Below are positions 41,021 through 49,860 of a DNA stretch of 64,000 nucleotides, piece by piece (positions within the stretch are counted from its first letter, which is position 1; every line of letters begins with the position of its first letter). This stretch comes from Streptomyces tauricus (lineage in GTDB: Bacteria > Actinomycetota > Actinomycetes > Streptomycetales > Streptomycetaceae), in the NCBI RefSeq assembly GCF_014650955.1, contig NZ_BMVY01000002.1, positions 62,001-126,000 on the forward strand. The letters are read 5' to 3'. Under the pieces are notes generated by a model. The model was given only the letters and a program-made list of their open reading frames with translations. It was not told the origin of the DNA and did not search any database. Both the position numbers and the translations under genes were made by a program.

Positions 41021-41075
41021 CTCAAACGCCGGACGGGCTGAAAGATGTCATCTCTCAGCCCGTCCGGCGTTTGAG
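41021..41075. repeat. nested palindromic intergenic element, copy C
   Basis: Core arms 41021-41041 (CTCAAACGCCGGACGGGCTG...) and 41055-41075 are perfect complements around a 13-base loop. A GGGCCCGGGGGC remnant follows. It lies between the convergent leaderless gene and the bldK operon end and can serve as terminator for both. Confidence 0.9.
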
Positions 41076-41107
41076 GACCGGGGGCCCGGGGGCAGAGCCC
41101 CGAACGA

Positions 41108-42220
41108 CTACTCCCCTTCCTTCTCCAGCGCCGCCAGCGCCGGGTCAAGGACGATGTCCTCGGCCCGCGCCTCCGTCGTCGGATCCTCCGGGAAGTGGCA
41201 GGCCGTCAGATGGTTGGCGGAGTTTCCGGAGATCTGCACGAGCGGCGGCTCGGTCGTCGCGCACTTGTCCTGCGCCTTCCAGCAGCGTGTACGGAAGCGG
41301 CAGCCGGACGGCGGGTGGATCGGCGAGGGGACGTCGCCGGAGAGCCGGATCCGCTCCCGGTCCTCGGTCTCGTCGTCGAGCGTCACCTCGGGTACGGCCG
41401 ACAGCAGGGCGTGCGTGTACGGGTGGCGGGGCCGGTTGTAGATGGAGTCGCGGTCGCCGACCTCCACCACCTTGCCCAGGTACATCACCGCGAGGCGCTG
41501 CGAGAAGTGCCGGACGATCGCCAGGTCGTGGGCGATGAAGAGGAAGGCGATGCCCATCTCTTCCTGGACCTTCTGGAGCAGGTTGACGACCTGCGCCTGG
41601 ATCGACACGTCCAGGGCCGACACCGGCTCGTCCGCGACGATCAGCTTCGGGTTCAGGGACAGGGCGCGGGCGACCCCGATGCGCTGGCGCTGACCGCCGG
41701 AGAACTCGTGCGGGAAGCGGTTGTAGTGCTCGGGGTTGAGCCCGACGAGCTCCAGCAGCTCCCGTACGCGCTTCTCGATGCCGCCCTTCGGGTTGATCCC
41801 GTTGACCTCCATCGGCGACTTGATGATGGTGCCGACGGTCTGCCGGGGGTTCAGCGAGGAGTACGGGTCCTGGAAGATCATCTGGATCTCGGACCGTACG
41901 GGCGCCAGCTGCCGGCGCGAGGCGTGCGAGATGTCCTGGCCCGCGTAGGTGATCTTGCCCGCCGTGGGCTCCAGGAGCCGGGTGATGAGCCGGCCGGTCG
42001 TCGACTTGCCGCAGCCGGACTCGCCGACCAGGCCGACGCTCTCGCCGACTCCGACGCTCAGGTCGACCCCGTCGACGGCCTGCACCGCTCCGACCTTGCG
42101 CTTGATCGGGAAGCCGCCGTAGATCGGGAAGTGCTTCGTCAGGCCCTCGACGGAGAGCAGCGTCTCGGCGGCTCCGTCCACCGGGCCCTGCGGCTTCGGC
42201 AGGGTGAGTTTGTCGCTCAT
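41108..42220 (-). CDS. bldKE: BldK oligopeptide ABC transporter ATPase (BldKE position)
   Basis: A 370-residue OppF-type ATPase. Walker A is GESGCGKST, signature [19 protein letters not shown] and Walker [13 protein letters not shown]. The C-terminal motif [16 protein letters not shown] is retained. ATG 42220 (MSDKLTLPKPQG) gives normal length. It is the last gene of the five-gene operon, 12 bases after the other ATPase gene. The name follows from order and composition matching bldKABCDE, whose importer takes up an extracellular peptide needed for aerial growth in S. coelicolor. Confidence 0.85.
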   Translation of the reverse strand: MSDKLTLPKPQGPVDGAAETLLSVEGLTKHFPIYGGFPIKRKVGAVQAVDGVDLSVGVGESVGLVGESGCGKSTTGRLITRLLEPTAGKITYAGQDISHASRRQLAPVRSEIQMIFQDPYSSLNPRQTVGTIIKSPMEVNGINPKGGIEKRVRELLELVGLNPEHYNRFPHEFSGGQRQRIGVARALSLNPKLIVADEPVSALDVSIQAQVVNLLQKVQEEMGIAFLFIAHDLAIVRHFSQRLAVMYLGKVVEVGDRDSIYNRPRHPYTHALLSAVPEVTLDDETEDRERIRLSGDVPSPIHPPSGCRFRTRCWKAQDKCATTEPPLVQISGNSANHLTACHFPEDPTTEARAEDIVLDPALAALEKEGE

Positions 42221-42232
42221 GAGTCGTTCTCC

Positions 42233-43294
42233 CTAGCCCAGCCGGGGCTTGATCTGCTCGATGAAAAAGGTGGACTTCTGTTCGTCGTCCAGGTGACAGG
42301 CGGCCCCGCGGCCCGCGGGCAGTTCCGGCCGCTCGCCGGAGCAGCGGTTGCCGCCGACCTCGGCGGTGAAGCCGCACCGCGGGTGGAACGGGCAGCCCGA
42401 CGGCGGGTTCAGCAGGCTGGGCGGTGTCCCCGGAATCGGGGTGAGCGCCTGCGCCGTGTCACCGCCGAGTCGCGGCATGGAGCTCAGCAGACCCCAGGTG
42501 TACGGGTGCTGGGGCGCGCGCAGCACCTCGCGGACGCTGCCGCGTTCCACGGCCCGGCCCGAGTACATCACCAGCAGGTCGTCGGCCATCTTGGAGATGA
42601 CGCCGAGGTCGTGGGTGATGAAAATGATCGCCGAGCCGAACTCCTGCTGGAGGTCCTTGAGCAGGTCGAGGATCTGGGCCTGGACGGTCACGTCCAGGGC
42701 CGTGGTGGGCTCGTCCGCGATGAGCAGGTCCGGGTTGCAGATCAGCGACATCGCGATCATCGCGCGCTGGCGCATACCGCCCGAGAACTGGTGCGGGTAG
42801 TCCTCGAAGCGCATCGCGGGCTGCGGGATGCCGACCTTGTCGAGCATCTCGATGGCGCGCAGCTTCGCCTCCTTCTTGGAGGCGCCGGTGTGCTTCATGA
42901 AGGGCTCCGCGATCTGCCGGCCCACCGTGTAGTACGGCGAGAGCGCGGTCAGCGGGTCCTGGAAGATCATCGCGACCTTGTTGCCGCGAAGCTTCTCCAT
43001 CTCCTTCTCGGTCGCGGTGACCAGTTCCTTGCCGTCGAGGACGATCTCGCCCTCGACGGTGGCGGTCTTGGGGTTGTGCAGTCCGAGGACGGTCAGGTTG
43101 GTGACGGACTTGCCCGATCCCGACTCCCCCACGATGCCGAGCGTCTTGCCGCGCTCGACGTCGAAGGAGAGCCCGTCGACGGCCTTCACGATGCCGTCCT
43201 CTGTGGAGAACCGCACCCGCAGGTCGCGGACCGAGAGGAAGGCCTCCGGCCCACCCGGGGCCTTCTCGCCTTCGGTCTTGGTCAGTGTGGTCAC
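42233..43294 (-). CDS. bldKD: BldK oligopeptide ABC transporter ATPase (BldKD position)
   Basis: A 353-residue OppD-type ATPase with Walker [10 protein letters not shown], signature [19 protein letters not shown] and Walker [13 protein letters not shown]. The C-terminal domain has NPPSGCPFHPRCGFTAEVG and a further Cys, a variant of the family's cysteine motif. GTG 43294 with GGAG upstream. It lies 10 bases after the DppB-type permease gene and 12 before the second ATPase gene, so the three are one transcript. Confidence 0.86.
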   Translation of the reverse strand: MTTLTKTEGEKAPGGPEAFLSVRDLRVRFSTEDGIVKAVDGLSFDVERGKTLGIVGESGSGKSVTNLTVLGLHNPKTATVEGEIVLDGKELVTATEKEMEKLRGNKVAMIFQDPLTALSPYYTVGRQIAEPFMKHTGASKKEAKLRAIEMLDKVGIPQPAMRFEDYPHQFSGGMRQRAMIAMSLICNPDLLIADEPTTALDVTVQAQILDLLKDLQQEFGSAIIFITHDLGVISKMADDLLVMYSGRAVERGSVREVLRAPQHPYTWGLLSSMPRLGGDTAQALTPIPGTPPSLLNPPSGCPFHPRCGFTAEVGGNRCSGERPELPAGRGAACHLDDEQKSTFFIEQIKPRLG

Positions 43295-43304
43295 GGTAGT
43301 TCTC

Positions 43305-44282
43305 CTAGGCGAGGCGCACGCGCGGGTCGATGTAGGCGTAGGCGAGGTCCACGACGATGTTCAGGATCAGGATGAAGAAGGCCCCGAACAGCATGACGCC
43401 CATCGTCAGCGGCAGGTCCTTGGACAGCGATCCCTCGACCGCGAGACGCCCGATGCCGGCGAGGTCGAAGGTGAACTCCGTGACCACCGCGCCCGACAGG
43501 AGCGCGCTGAGGTCCATGCCGATGATCGTGACGATCGGGATGAGCGAACCGCGCCAGGCGTAGCGGAAGAAGACGTAACGCTGCCGCATGCCCTTGGCGC
43601 GCGCGGTGCGGACGTGTTCCTCCTGGAGCTGCTCGATCATCGTCGAGCGTGCCATACGCGTGTACTGGGCGGTGAAGATGGTGGCCATCACGGCCCACGG
43701 GATCAGCATGCCCATGAACCACTCGCCCGGGCTGTCCAGGAACGGGACGGCCTTGGGGCTGTCCAGCCAGCCGGTGTTGTAGACGAGGAGGCTGAGGACG
43801 ATGGGGCCCAGGAAGTAGATCTGGAACGAGCTGAGCACCATCGAGGCACCGCTGACCAGCTTGTCGAGGACGGTACCGCGCTTCCACGCCGCCATCAGAC
43901 CCGTACCGAGGCCGAACAGCAGGAAGATCACCAGGCCGCCGACGGTCAGCGAGAGCGTCACCGGGAAGCGGTCCTTGATGGAGTCCCACACGAAGTCGCC
44001 GCTGTCGAACGAGACGCCCAGGCACGGGGCGGAGCAGTGTCCCTGCGGGAAGTCCCGGCCGGACACGATGCCCGTCATGAACTCCCAGAACTGGGTGGTG
44101 ATGGGCTTGTCCAGGCCGAGGTTCTCGCGGATGACCGCGATGTTCTCGGGGGAGCAGTTCTTGCCGCAGGACAGCTGCGCGAAGTCCTGGGGGATCGTAT
44201 AGAACAGGAAGAACGTGAAGGCGCCGATCAGGAACATGATCACGACGGCGCCGCTCAGCCTGCGGATGAGGAACTGAAGCAT
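43305..44282 (-). CDS. bldKC: BldK oligopeptide ABC transporter permease (BldKC position)
   Basis: A 325-residue OppB-type permease: first helix LSGAVVIMFLIGAFTFFLFY, a large outside loop with CGKNCSPENIAVIRENLGLD and a second Cys pair HCSAPCLG, the EAA loop AKGMRQRYVFFRYAWRGSLI, and the C-terminus DLAYAYIDPRVRLA. The loop cysteines resemble those of the DppB protein of the neighbouring operon and may form disulfides. It follows the binding-protein gene after a 105-base gap that holds a hairpin. Confidence 0.86.
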   Translation of the reverse strand: MLQFLIRRLSGAVVIMFLIGAFTFFLFYTIPQDFAQLSCGKNCSPENIAVIRENLGLDKPITTQFWEFMTGIVSGRDFPQGHCSAPCLGVSFDSGDFVWDSIKDRFPVTLSLTVGGLVIFLLFGLGTGLMAAWKRGTVLDKLVSGASMVLSSFQIYFLGPIVLSLLVYNTGWLDSPKAVPFLDSPGEWFMGMLIPWAVMATIFTAQYTRMARSTMIEQLQEEHVRTARAKGMRQRYVFFRYAWRGSLIPIVTIIGMDLSALLSGAVVTEFTFDLAGIGRLAVEGSLSKDLPLTMGVMLFGAFFILILNIVVDLAYAYIDPRVRLA

Positions 44283-44331
44283 GGCGGGTGGGTGCTCTCT
44301 TCGAAACGCGGCGGCAGGAGGGGGATACCGA

Positions 44332-44369
44332 CCGCGGGGGTGCGCTCCGCCTGGCGCACACCCCCGCGG
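44332..44369 (-). terminator. intercistronic hairpin after bldKB
   Basis: CCGCGGGGGTGCG pairs with CGCACACCCCCGCGG, a 13-bp stem with a two-base bulge, 19 bases after the bldKB stop codon. Same position as the hairpin in the other peptide operon; probable partial terminator. Confidence 0.8.
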
Positions 44370-44387
44370 ATCAGCCGTGCATGGGTG

Positions 44388-46190
44388 TTACGGCTGCTTC
44401 AGGAACAGGTCGTTGATGTCGATGTAGCTCGACTCCGTGCTGAACCGGGCACCGCCGATGTTCGAACCGAAGAGCTGCATCTGCTTCGAGTAGTAGACCG
44501 GGGCGCTGGGGTTGGTGTCCTCCACGATCGCGTGGTGGGCCTCTTCCCAGGTCTTGGCGGCCTCCTCGGGCTCCTGCGTCACGGCCTTCTTGATGAGGGC
44601 GTTGACCTTCGGGTCGTCGATGTGCGAGTAGTTCGGCGCGCCGTCGGCGACCAGGTCACCGTCGTAGACGGGCGTGATGACCGTGGACGGCGACGGCCAG
44701 TCCTGGCCCCAGCCGGTCATGTACAGGTCGTACGGGTTCTTGAGCTTGCCGACCTGCTCGTAGAACGTGGCGCGGTCGATCTCCTTGGCCTGGACATCGA
44801 AGCCGAGCTTGTTCAGCGCGTCCTTGATGATGACCATCTGCGCCTGGCCGCGCGGGGTGTTGGAGTAGGCGTAGCTGAGCTTGGTGCCCTCCTTGAAGCC
44901 CGCCTCCTTCAGCAGCTCCTTGGCCTTCGCCGGGTCGCCGTTGGGCTTCTTCAGCTTGCCGAACGGGTCGTACTTCGGGTCGAAGCCGGGCAGGGTCGGG
45001 GCCAGCAGACCACCCGCGACCTCACCGCCGTACCGGCCGCCGTCCGCCTGCACCATGGACTGGTTCGGGATCGCGTAGGTGATCGCGTCCCGGATCTTCT
45101 TGTCCTTCATCTTGGCGCTGTCGAGGTTGAACGTCAGGGCCCAGACGTAGACCTGGTAGCCCTGGATGGTGCGCTTCTTCGCGTCGGCGTCACCGATGAC
45201 CGTCGAGAGCTGCGCCGGGTCCACCGAGTCGGTGAACTGGATGGCGTTCTTGGCCTCGCCCTTGTCCGCGATCAGACGCTTGGTCTGGCTGGACTGGTCG
45301 ATGGTGTTGGTGAAGGTGTAGCCGTCGACGTACTGGTGGCGCACCGAGTCCGTCTTCTCGTCCCACTGGTCGTTCTTGACGAGCTTGAGGGACTTGCCGG
45401 CCTTGTACTCGGCGATCTTGTACGGGCCGAGCGAGGCGGGAGCCTTGTCGTACTTCTCCTTCGTGTCCTGCTTCTCGGGCACGATGGCGTAACCGGCCAT
45501 GGCCAGGGCCTGCGGGAGGTCCGGCTGGGCGGTCTTGAAGTGGAAGACGACCGTCTTGTCGTCCGGGGTCTCGAGTACCGAGTCCGGCAGGTGCTTGCCC
45601 TTGTACGGGCCGTCGGGCAGCGCCTTGCGGTAGTCGGAGCCGGAGAGCCAGGTCTGGACGTACGTCGGACCGTCGAAGATCACCTTCGAGTACTGCCGCT
45701 CGATGGTGTGCCGGACGTCGGCGGACGTGATGACGTTGCCGTCCTCGTCCTTGATGTTGTCCTTGAGGGTGTACGTCCAGGTCTTGCCGCCCTCGGACGA
45801 CTTGCCGGAGTCGGTGGCGATGTCGCCGACGACGGTCAGGTTGCCCTTGTCGTCCTCCTGGAAGTTCGTCAGACCGCGGTGGATCAGGTTGGCGAACTGG
45901 CCGGCGTCGCTGACGTAGATCTGGCCCGGGTCCATGTGGGACAGGTCGGACTGCTGGTAGACGTTGATCGTGCCACCGGTCTTGGCCCCGGTCACCGCTT
46001 CGGCCGGACCGTTCGAGGCCTGCGCGTCACCGTAGGCGACGGGCTTCGACTGCGCCTTGGCGTCCTCCTTGGACTTGGAGTCGTCCTTGCCGCTGTCCTT
46101 GCTGCTGTCACTGCAGCCGGTCAGTGCCAGCGATCCCGCCGCGATCGCGACGGTTATGGCGCGGAGGGTGCGCATTCTGATCGGGTTCAT
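44388..46190 (-). CDS. bldKB: BldK peptide-binding lipoprotein (BldKB position)
   Basis: A 600-residue surface lipoprotein, the receptor of the BldK importer. The signal sequence ends in a clear lipobox LALTGC with lipidated Cys26, then a Ser/Lys/Asp-rich linker. The SBP family 5 core shows GGTINVYQQSDLSHMDPGQI, the signature-like DEDGNVITSADVRHTIERQY and YKIAEYKAGKSLKLVKNDQW. ATG 46190 is chosen with GGTAGGT upstream; MRTLRAI six residues later is the main alternative. Gap of 101 bases to the preceding permease gene. Identity as BldKB rests on operon order and this architecture. Confidence 0.87.
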   Translation of the reverse strand: MNPIRMRTLRAITVAIAAGSLALTGCSDSSKDSGKDDSKSKEDAKAQSKPVAYGDAQASNGPAEAVTGAKTGGTINVYQQSDLSHMDPGQIYVSDAGQFANLIHRGLTNFQEDDKGNLTVVGDIATDSGKSSEGGKTWTYTLKDNIKDEDGNVITSADVRHTIERQYSKVIFDGPTYVQTWLSGSDYRKALPDGPYKGKHLPDSVLETPDDKTVVFHFKTAQPDLPQALAMAGYAIVPEKQDTKEKYDKAPASLGPYKIAEYKAGKSLKLVKNDQWDEKTDSVRHQYVDGYTFTNTIDQSSQTKRLIADKGEAKNAIQFTDSVDPAQLSTVIGDADAKKRTIQGYQVYVWALTFNLDSAKMKDKKIRDAITYAIPNQSMVQADGGRYGGEVAGGLLAPTLPGFDPKYDPFGKLKKPNGDPAKAKELLKEAGFKEGTKLSYAYSNTPRGQAQMVIIKDALNKLGFDVQAKEIDRATFYEQVGKLKNPYDLYMTGWGQDWPSPSTVITPVYDGDLVADGAPNYSHIDDPKVNALIKKAVTQEPEEAAKTWEEAHHAIVEDTNPSAPVYYSKQMQLFGSNIGGARFSTESSYIDINDLFLKQP

Positions 46191-46291
46191 GATGCCGATG
46201 ACCTACCTGTCGATAGTTGTCCACGAGTGCTGCCTGACGGTCCGGACGAGCCGGAACGGGGGTGGCAGCCCCCCCCACCACCAATGGACGT

Positions 46292-47329
46292 TTAGCGTCC
46301 GGTCTTGGGGTCGAATGCGTCCCGGACGGAGTCGCCGAGAAGATTGAAGGCGAGCACGAAGACCACCATCGCGATGCCCGGGAAGAACATGAACATCGGG
46401 TCCTGCTCGTAGATCTCGGAGCCGATGGCGAACATCCGCCCCCAGTCGGGCGTCGGCTCGACGAAGCCCACACCCACGTAGCTGAGGAACGCGATCGAGA
46501 GGATCGCGCTGGGCAGCATGTACGTGCCCTGCACCAGGATCGGTGTGACGATGTTCGGCAGGATCTCCTTGCGCACGATACGCGCCGGAGAGGCACCCGA
46601 GACCTTCGCCGCCTCCACGAACTCCCGCTCGCGCAGGGAGAGTACGGAGCTGCGCACCAGACGGGCCATGCCCATCCAGCCGAGGAACCACATCACCAGG
46701 ATGATCGCCACCGCACGCAGATAGGTGGGGGTCTCGTCCGTCGGGGAGACGAACATCGCGGTGACCACCGGCATGAAGGCGATGAAGAACAGCTGCTGCG
46801 GGAAGGCCAGGAAGAAGTCGGTGACCCGGCCCAGCCAGTAGTCGACCTTGCCGCCGAAGTAGCCGCTGATCATGCCGAGGACGACGCCCGTCACCACGCT
46901 GAACACCGTGACGAGCACGGCCATGTAGAGCGAGGTGCGCATGCCGTACAGCAGCATGGTGAACACGTCGCGACCCAGCTTCGGCTCGACACCGAACCAG
47001 AAGTCGGAGGAGATCCCCCCGAAGGAACCGGTGGGCATGGCGAAGTCGTCGAGCAGGAAGGGGTAGTCGGGCTCCTGCGCGTACAGCGTGTAGGGGTCCT
47101 TGCCGTACAGGGACGAGATGACCGGGGCGAGGGCGGCGACCGCGAAGAAAAAAATCACCACGCACGCGGAGACGACTCCGGTACGGTCTCGCTTGAAGCG
47201 ATGCCACATCAACTGCCCGGGGGAACGGCCTTCGAGCTGCTCGGCCTCGGCGGGCTCGGCGTTCGGCGCGAGCTCGGGGTCCAAGGCCGCCGACGGCCCG
47301 GAGCCCTCGGCCTTGGTTGGACTGGTCAT
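46292..47329 (-). CDS. bldKA: BldK oligopeptide ABC transporter permease (BldKA position)
   Basis: First gene of the operon, a 345-residue OppC-type permease. A 45-residue cytoplasmic N-terminus leads into helix 1 (VVSACVVIFFFAVAALAPVI). An extended outside loop follows (YAQEPDYPFLLDDFAMPTGS), then the EAA loop AAKVSGASPARIVRKEILPN and the usual end NLLGDSVRDAFDPKTGR. ATG 47329 follows GGGGGAAGAACAAAG. Having the OppC-type permease before the binding protein is the bldK order and differs from the neighbouring operon, where the binding protein is first. Confidence 0.87.
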   Translation of the reverse strand: MTSPTKAEGSGPSAALDPELAPNAEPAEAEQLEGRSPGQLMWHRFKRDRTGVVSACVVIFFFAVAALAPVISSLYGKDPYTLYAQEPDYPFLLDDFAMPTGSFGGISSDFWFGVEPKLGRDVFTMLLYGMRTSLYMAVLVTVFSVVTGVVLGMISGYFGGKVDYWLGRVTDFFLAFPQQLFFIAFMPVVTAMFVSPTDETPTYLRAVAIILVMWFLGWMGMARLVRSSVLSLREREFVEAAKVSGASPARIVRKEILPNIVTPILVQGTYMLPSAILSIAFLSYVGVGFVEPTPDWGRMFAIGSEIYEQDPMFMFFPGIAMVVFVLAFNLLGDSVRDAFDPKTGR

Positions 47330-47666
47330 CTTTGTTCTTCCCCCGGGGGATGGAGAGTTGAGCGCAGCACAGATACCGGCAGGTTCTGTGGTTTCAGGGA
47401 ACTTTCACCAAGTGGGTCAACGCGCGTCAAGGGCGGAAGACATAGGGATCTCCCTACCGTCGAAATTTTGAGCAAAAATTGCAGAGAATGACACCTACGC
47501 GCGCTTGACAGGTGAGACGAGATTCCGGCAAATCGGCCATCTGACAAGAAAATTTCGTTTACGTGTCCGAAACTTGATTGGGCATTGACCGATATGCGAA
47601 CGCCGCCGCACCCTTTCCGCCGTTGTCCGAACTGAGCCATTTTTTCGGCCTGCGGATACGCCGAAG
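47330..47666 (-). promoter_or_regulatory. bldK promoter region
   Basis: About 340 bases, clearly AT-richer than the rest, upstream of bldKA. On the minus strand two TTGAC-type boxes lie at about 47412-47430 (TTGACGCGCGTTGACCCA), with another TTGTCA and AAATTTTGCTC-like runs further up. These can serve as -35 elements or regulator sites. A precise start site cannot be assigned. The gap suits a heavily regulated developmental operon. Confidence 0.5.
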
Positions 47667-47697
47667 ACCCGGCCCCCCGCCGTGCGGGGGGCCGGGT
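47667..47697 (-). terminator. strong hairpin terminator after typA
   Basis: ACCCGGCCCCCCGC and GCGGGGGGCCGGGT form a perfect 14-bp stem with a three-base loop, 70 bases beyond the typA stop codon. It isolates typA from bldK. Confidence 0.9.
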
Positions 47698-47767
47698 GCT
47701 TCAAAGGTGCTTCAGAAGACCCTCACGGGCCCCCGGGAGCACGCTCCAGGGGGCCGACGGGGAAGGG

Positions 47768-49675
47768 TCAGTTGTGCTTGGCGCGGCTCGCGGCGCGGCC
47801 ACGCTCACGGGCGTCCAGGTTGACCTTGCGGATGCGCACGGCCTCCGGGGTCACCTCGACGCACTCGTCGTCGCGGCAGAACTCCAGCGACTGCTCCAGC
47901 GAGAGCTTGCGCGGCGGGACGATCGCCTCGAACGAGTCGGCCGCGGCCGACCGCATGTTGGTGAGCTTCTTCTCCTTGGTGATGTTCACGTCCATGTCGT
48001 CGGCGCGCGAGTTCTCACCGACGATCATGCCCTCGTACACCTCGGTGCCGGGCTCGGTGAAGAGCACACCGCGCTCCTGGAGGTTCGTCATCGCGAACGC
48101 GGTGACGGCACCCGAGCGGTCGGCGACCAGCGAACCGTTGTTACGGGTCGTCAGCGTGCCGAACCACGGCTCGTGGCCCTCGTGGATCGAGTGGGCGATG
48201 CCCGTGCCGCGCGTACCGGTCAGGAACTCCGTACGGAAGCCGATGAGGCCGCGGGACGGCACGACGAACTCCAGCCGGACCCAGCCCGAGCCGTGGTTCG
48301 ACATGTTGTCCATCCGGCCCTTGCGGACGCCCATGAGCTGCGTGACCGCACCCATGTGCTCCTCGGGCACGTCGATCGTCATGCGCTCGACCGGCTCGTG
48401 CACCTTGCCGTCGATGACCTGCGTGACCACCTGCGGCTTGCCGATGGTCAGCTCGAAGCCCTCACGGCGCATCTGCTCGACCAGGATGGCCAGCGCCAGC
48501 TCACCGCGGCCCTGCACCTCCCAGGCGTCGGGGCGCTCGGTGTCCAGGACACGCAGCGAGACGTTACCGATCAGCTCGCGGTCGAGGCGGTCCTTGACCT
48601 GGCGGGCGGTGACCTTGCGGTCCTTGACCACGGCCTTGTTGTCCGCGCCCTTGCCGGTCGCGCCGCGGCCGACCATCGGGGAGGTGTTGGTGCCGATGGT
48701 CATCGAGATGGCCGGCTCGTCCACCGTGATGAGCGGCAGCGCGATCGGGTTCTCGGGGTCGGCCAGGGTCTCGCCGATCATGATGTCCGGGATACCGGCG
48801 ACGGCACAGATGTCACCCGGTCCCGCCTTCTCGGCGGGCTTGCGGGTGAGCGCCTCGGTCATCAGCAGCTCGGTGATGCGGACGTTCGACATGGTGCCGT
48901 CACGCTTGATCCACGTGACCGTCTGGCCCTTGCGCAGCTCGCCCTGCTCGACGCGGAGCAGCGCGATACGGCCGAGGAAGTTGTCCGCGTCCAGGTTGGT
49001 GACGTGCGCCTGGAGCGGGGCCTCCTCGTCGTAGGACGGGGCCGGGACGTGCGACAGGATCGTGGAGAAGAAGGGCTCCAGGCTGTCGCTGTCGGCCGGG
49101 ACCGTGCCGTTCTCCGGCTTGGTCAGCGACGCGACGCCGTCACGGGCGCACGCGTAGACGATCGGGAACTCGATCTGCTCCTCGTCGGCGTCCAGATCGA
49201 GGAAGAGGTCGTACGCCTCGTTCACGACCTCGTCGATACGCGAGTCGGGGCGGTCCGTCTTGTTGATGCACAGGATGACGGGCAGGCGGGCCTGCAGCGC
49301 CTTGCGCAGCACGAAGCGGGTCTGCGGCAGCGGACCCTCGGAGGCGTCGACCAGGAGGACGACCGCGTCCACCATCGACAGACCGCGCTCGACCTCACCA
49401 CCGAAGTCGGCGTGGCCGGGGGTGTCGATGATGTTGATGGTGATGACGTCGCCGCCATCCTTCGGGTGGTACTTCACCGCCGTGTTCTTGGCCAGGATCG
49501 TGATGCCCTTCTCACGTTCCAGGTCGTTCGAGTCCATCATGCGGTCGTCGAGCGACTCGGCGGCGTGCGCGGCGAAGGCACCGGCCTGCTTGAGCATGGC
49601 GTCGACCAGGGTGGTCTTGCCGTGGTCGACGTGGGCGACGATGGCGACGTTGCGGATGTCGTGGCGCGTGGCCAT
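47768..49675 (-). CDS. typA: ribosome-associated GTPase TypA/BipA
   Basis: Translational GTPase that binds ribosomes and helps assembly and stress translation. The 635-residue protein has G1 AHVDHGKTTLVD, G2 region REKGITILAKN, G3 DTPGHADFGGEVERG and G4 NKTDRPDSR, followed by EF-G-like domains and the BipA-specific C-terminus (SRADDMDVNITKEKKLTNMR). ATG 49675 (MATRHDIRN) is taken; 12 more in-frame codons upstream are unconserved. Neighbour of the LpqW-like gene, the same pair as Rv1165 and Rv1166 in mycobacteria from memory. Confidence 0.95.
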   Translation of the reverse strand: MATRHDIRNVAIVAHVDHGKTTLVDAMLKQAGAFAAHAAESLDDRMMDSNDLEREKGITILAKNTAVKYHPKDGGDVITINIIDTPGHADFGGEVERGLSMVDAVVLLVDASEGPLPQTRFVLRKALQARLPVILCINKTDRPDSRIDEVVNEAYDLFLDLDADEEQIEFPIVYACARDGVASLTKPENGTVPADSDSLEPFFSTILSHVPAPSYDEEAPLQAHVTNLDADNFLGRIALLRVEQGELRKGQTVTWIKRDGTMSNVRITELLMTEALTRKPAEKAGPGDICAVAGIPDIMIGETLADPENPIALPLITVDEPAISMTIGTNTSPMVGRGATGKGADNKAVVKDRKVTARQVKDRLDRELIGNVSLRVLDTERPDAWEVQGRGELALAILVEQMRREGFELTIGKPQVVTQVIDGKVHEPVERMTIDVPEEHMGAVTQLMGVRKGRMDNMSNHGSGWVRLEFVVPSRGLIGFRTEFLTGTRGTGIAHSIHEGHEPWFGTLTTRNNGSLVADRSGAVTAFAMTNLQERGVLFTEPGTEVYEGMIVGENSRADDMDVNITKEKKLTNMRSAAADSFEAIVPPRKLSLEQSLEFCRDDECVEVTPEAVRIRKVNLDARERGRAASRAKHN

Positions 49676-49839
49676 ATTGAGGCGCTTCTCCCGGAGTGAG
49701 GTGACGGCCATCCGCTGCTGCGCGGGGCCCTGCCGGGCTGAAACGTGCCACGGCCTTACCCCATGGTACGGGTGCGCCGCCGCTAGGGCTCGACAGGGCT
49801 TCGGCCGGGACCCACAGCGCGGGCCGTGCGCGGTTCTCC

Positions 49840-49857
49840 GCGCCCCTTACAGGGCGC
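49840..49857 (-). terminator. short hairpin after LpqW-like gene
   Basis: GCGCCC and GGGCGC around CTTACA, three bases after the stop codon of the lipoprotein gene, within a copy of the GGTTCTCCGCGCCCCT repeat. Weak but well placed. Confidence 0.55.
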
Positions 49858-49860
49858 GTC

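Noticed and set aside
42978-46295. 1105-codon plus-strand frame opposite bldKB-bldKD
   Set aside because: Same kind of antisense artefact, covering genes with clear Walker motifs and a lipobox on the other strand.
47495-47704. Short frames in the AT-rich gap between bldKA and typA
   Set aside because: Poor starts, unusual composition and overlap with the typA terminator; best explained as promoter DNA.
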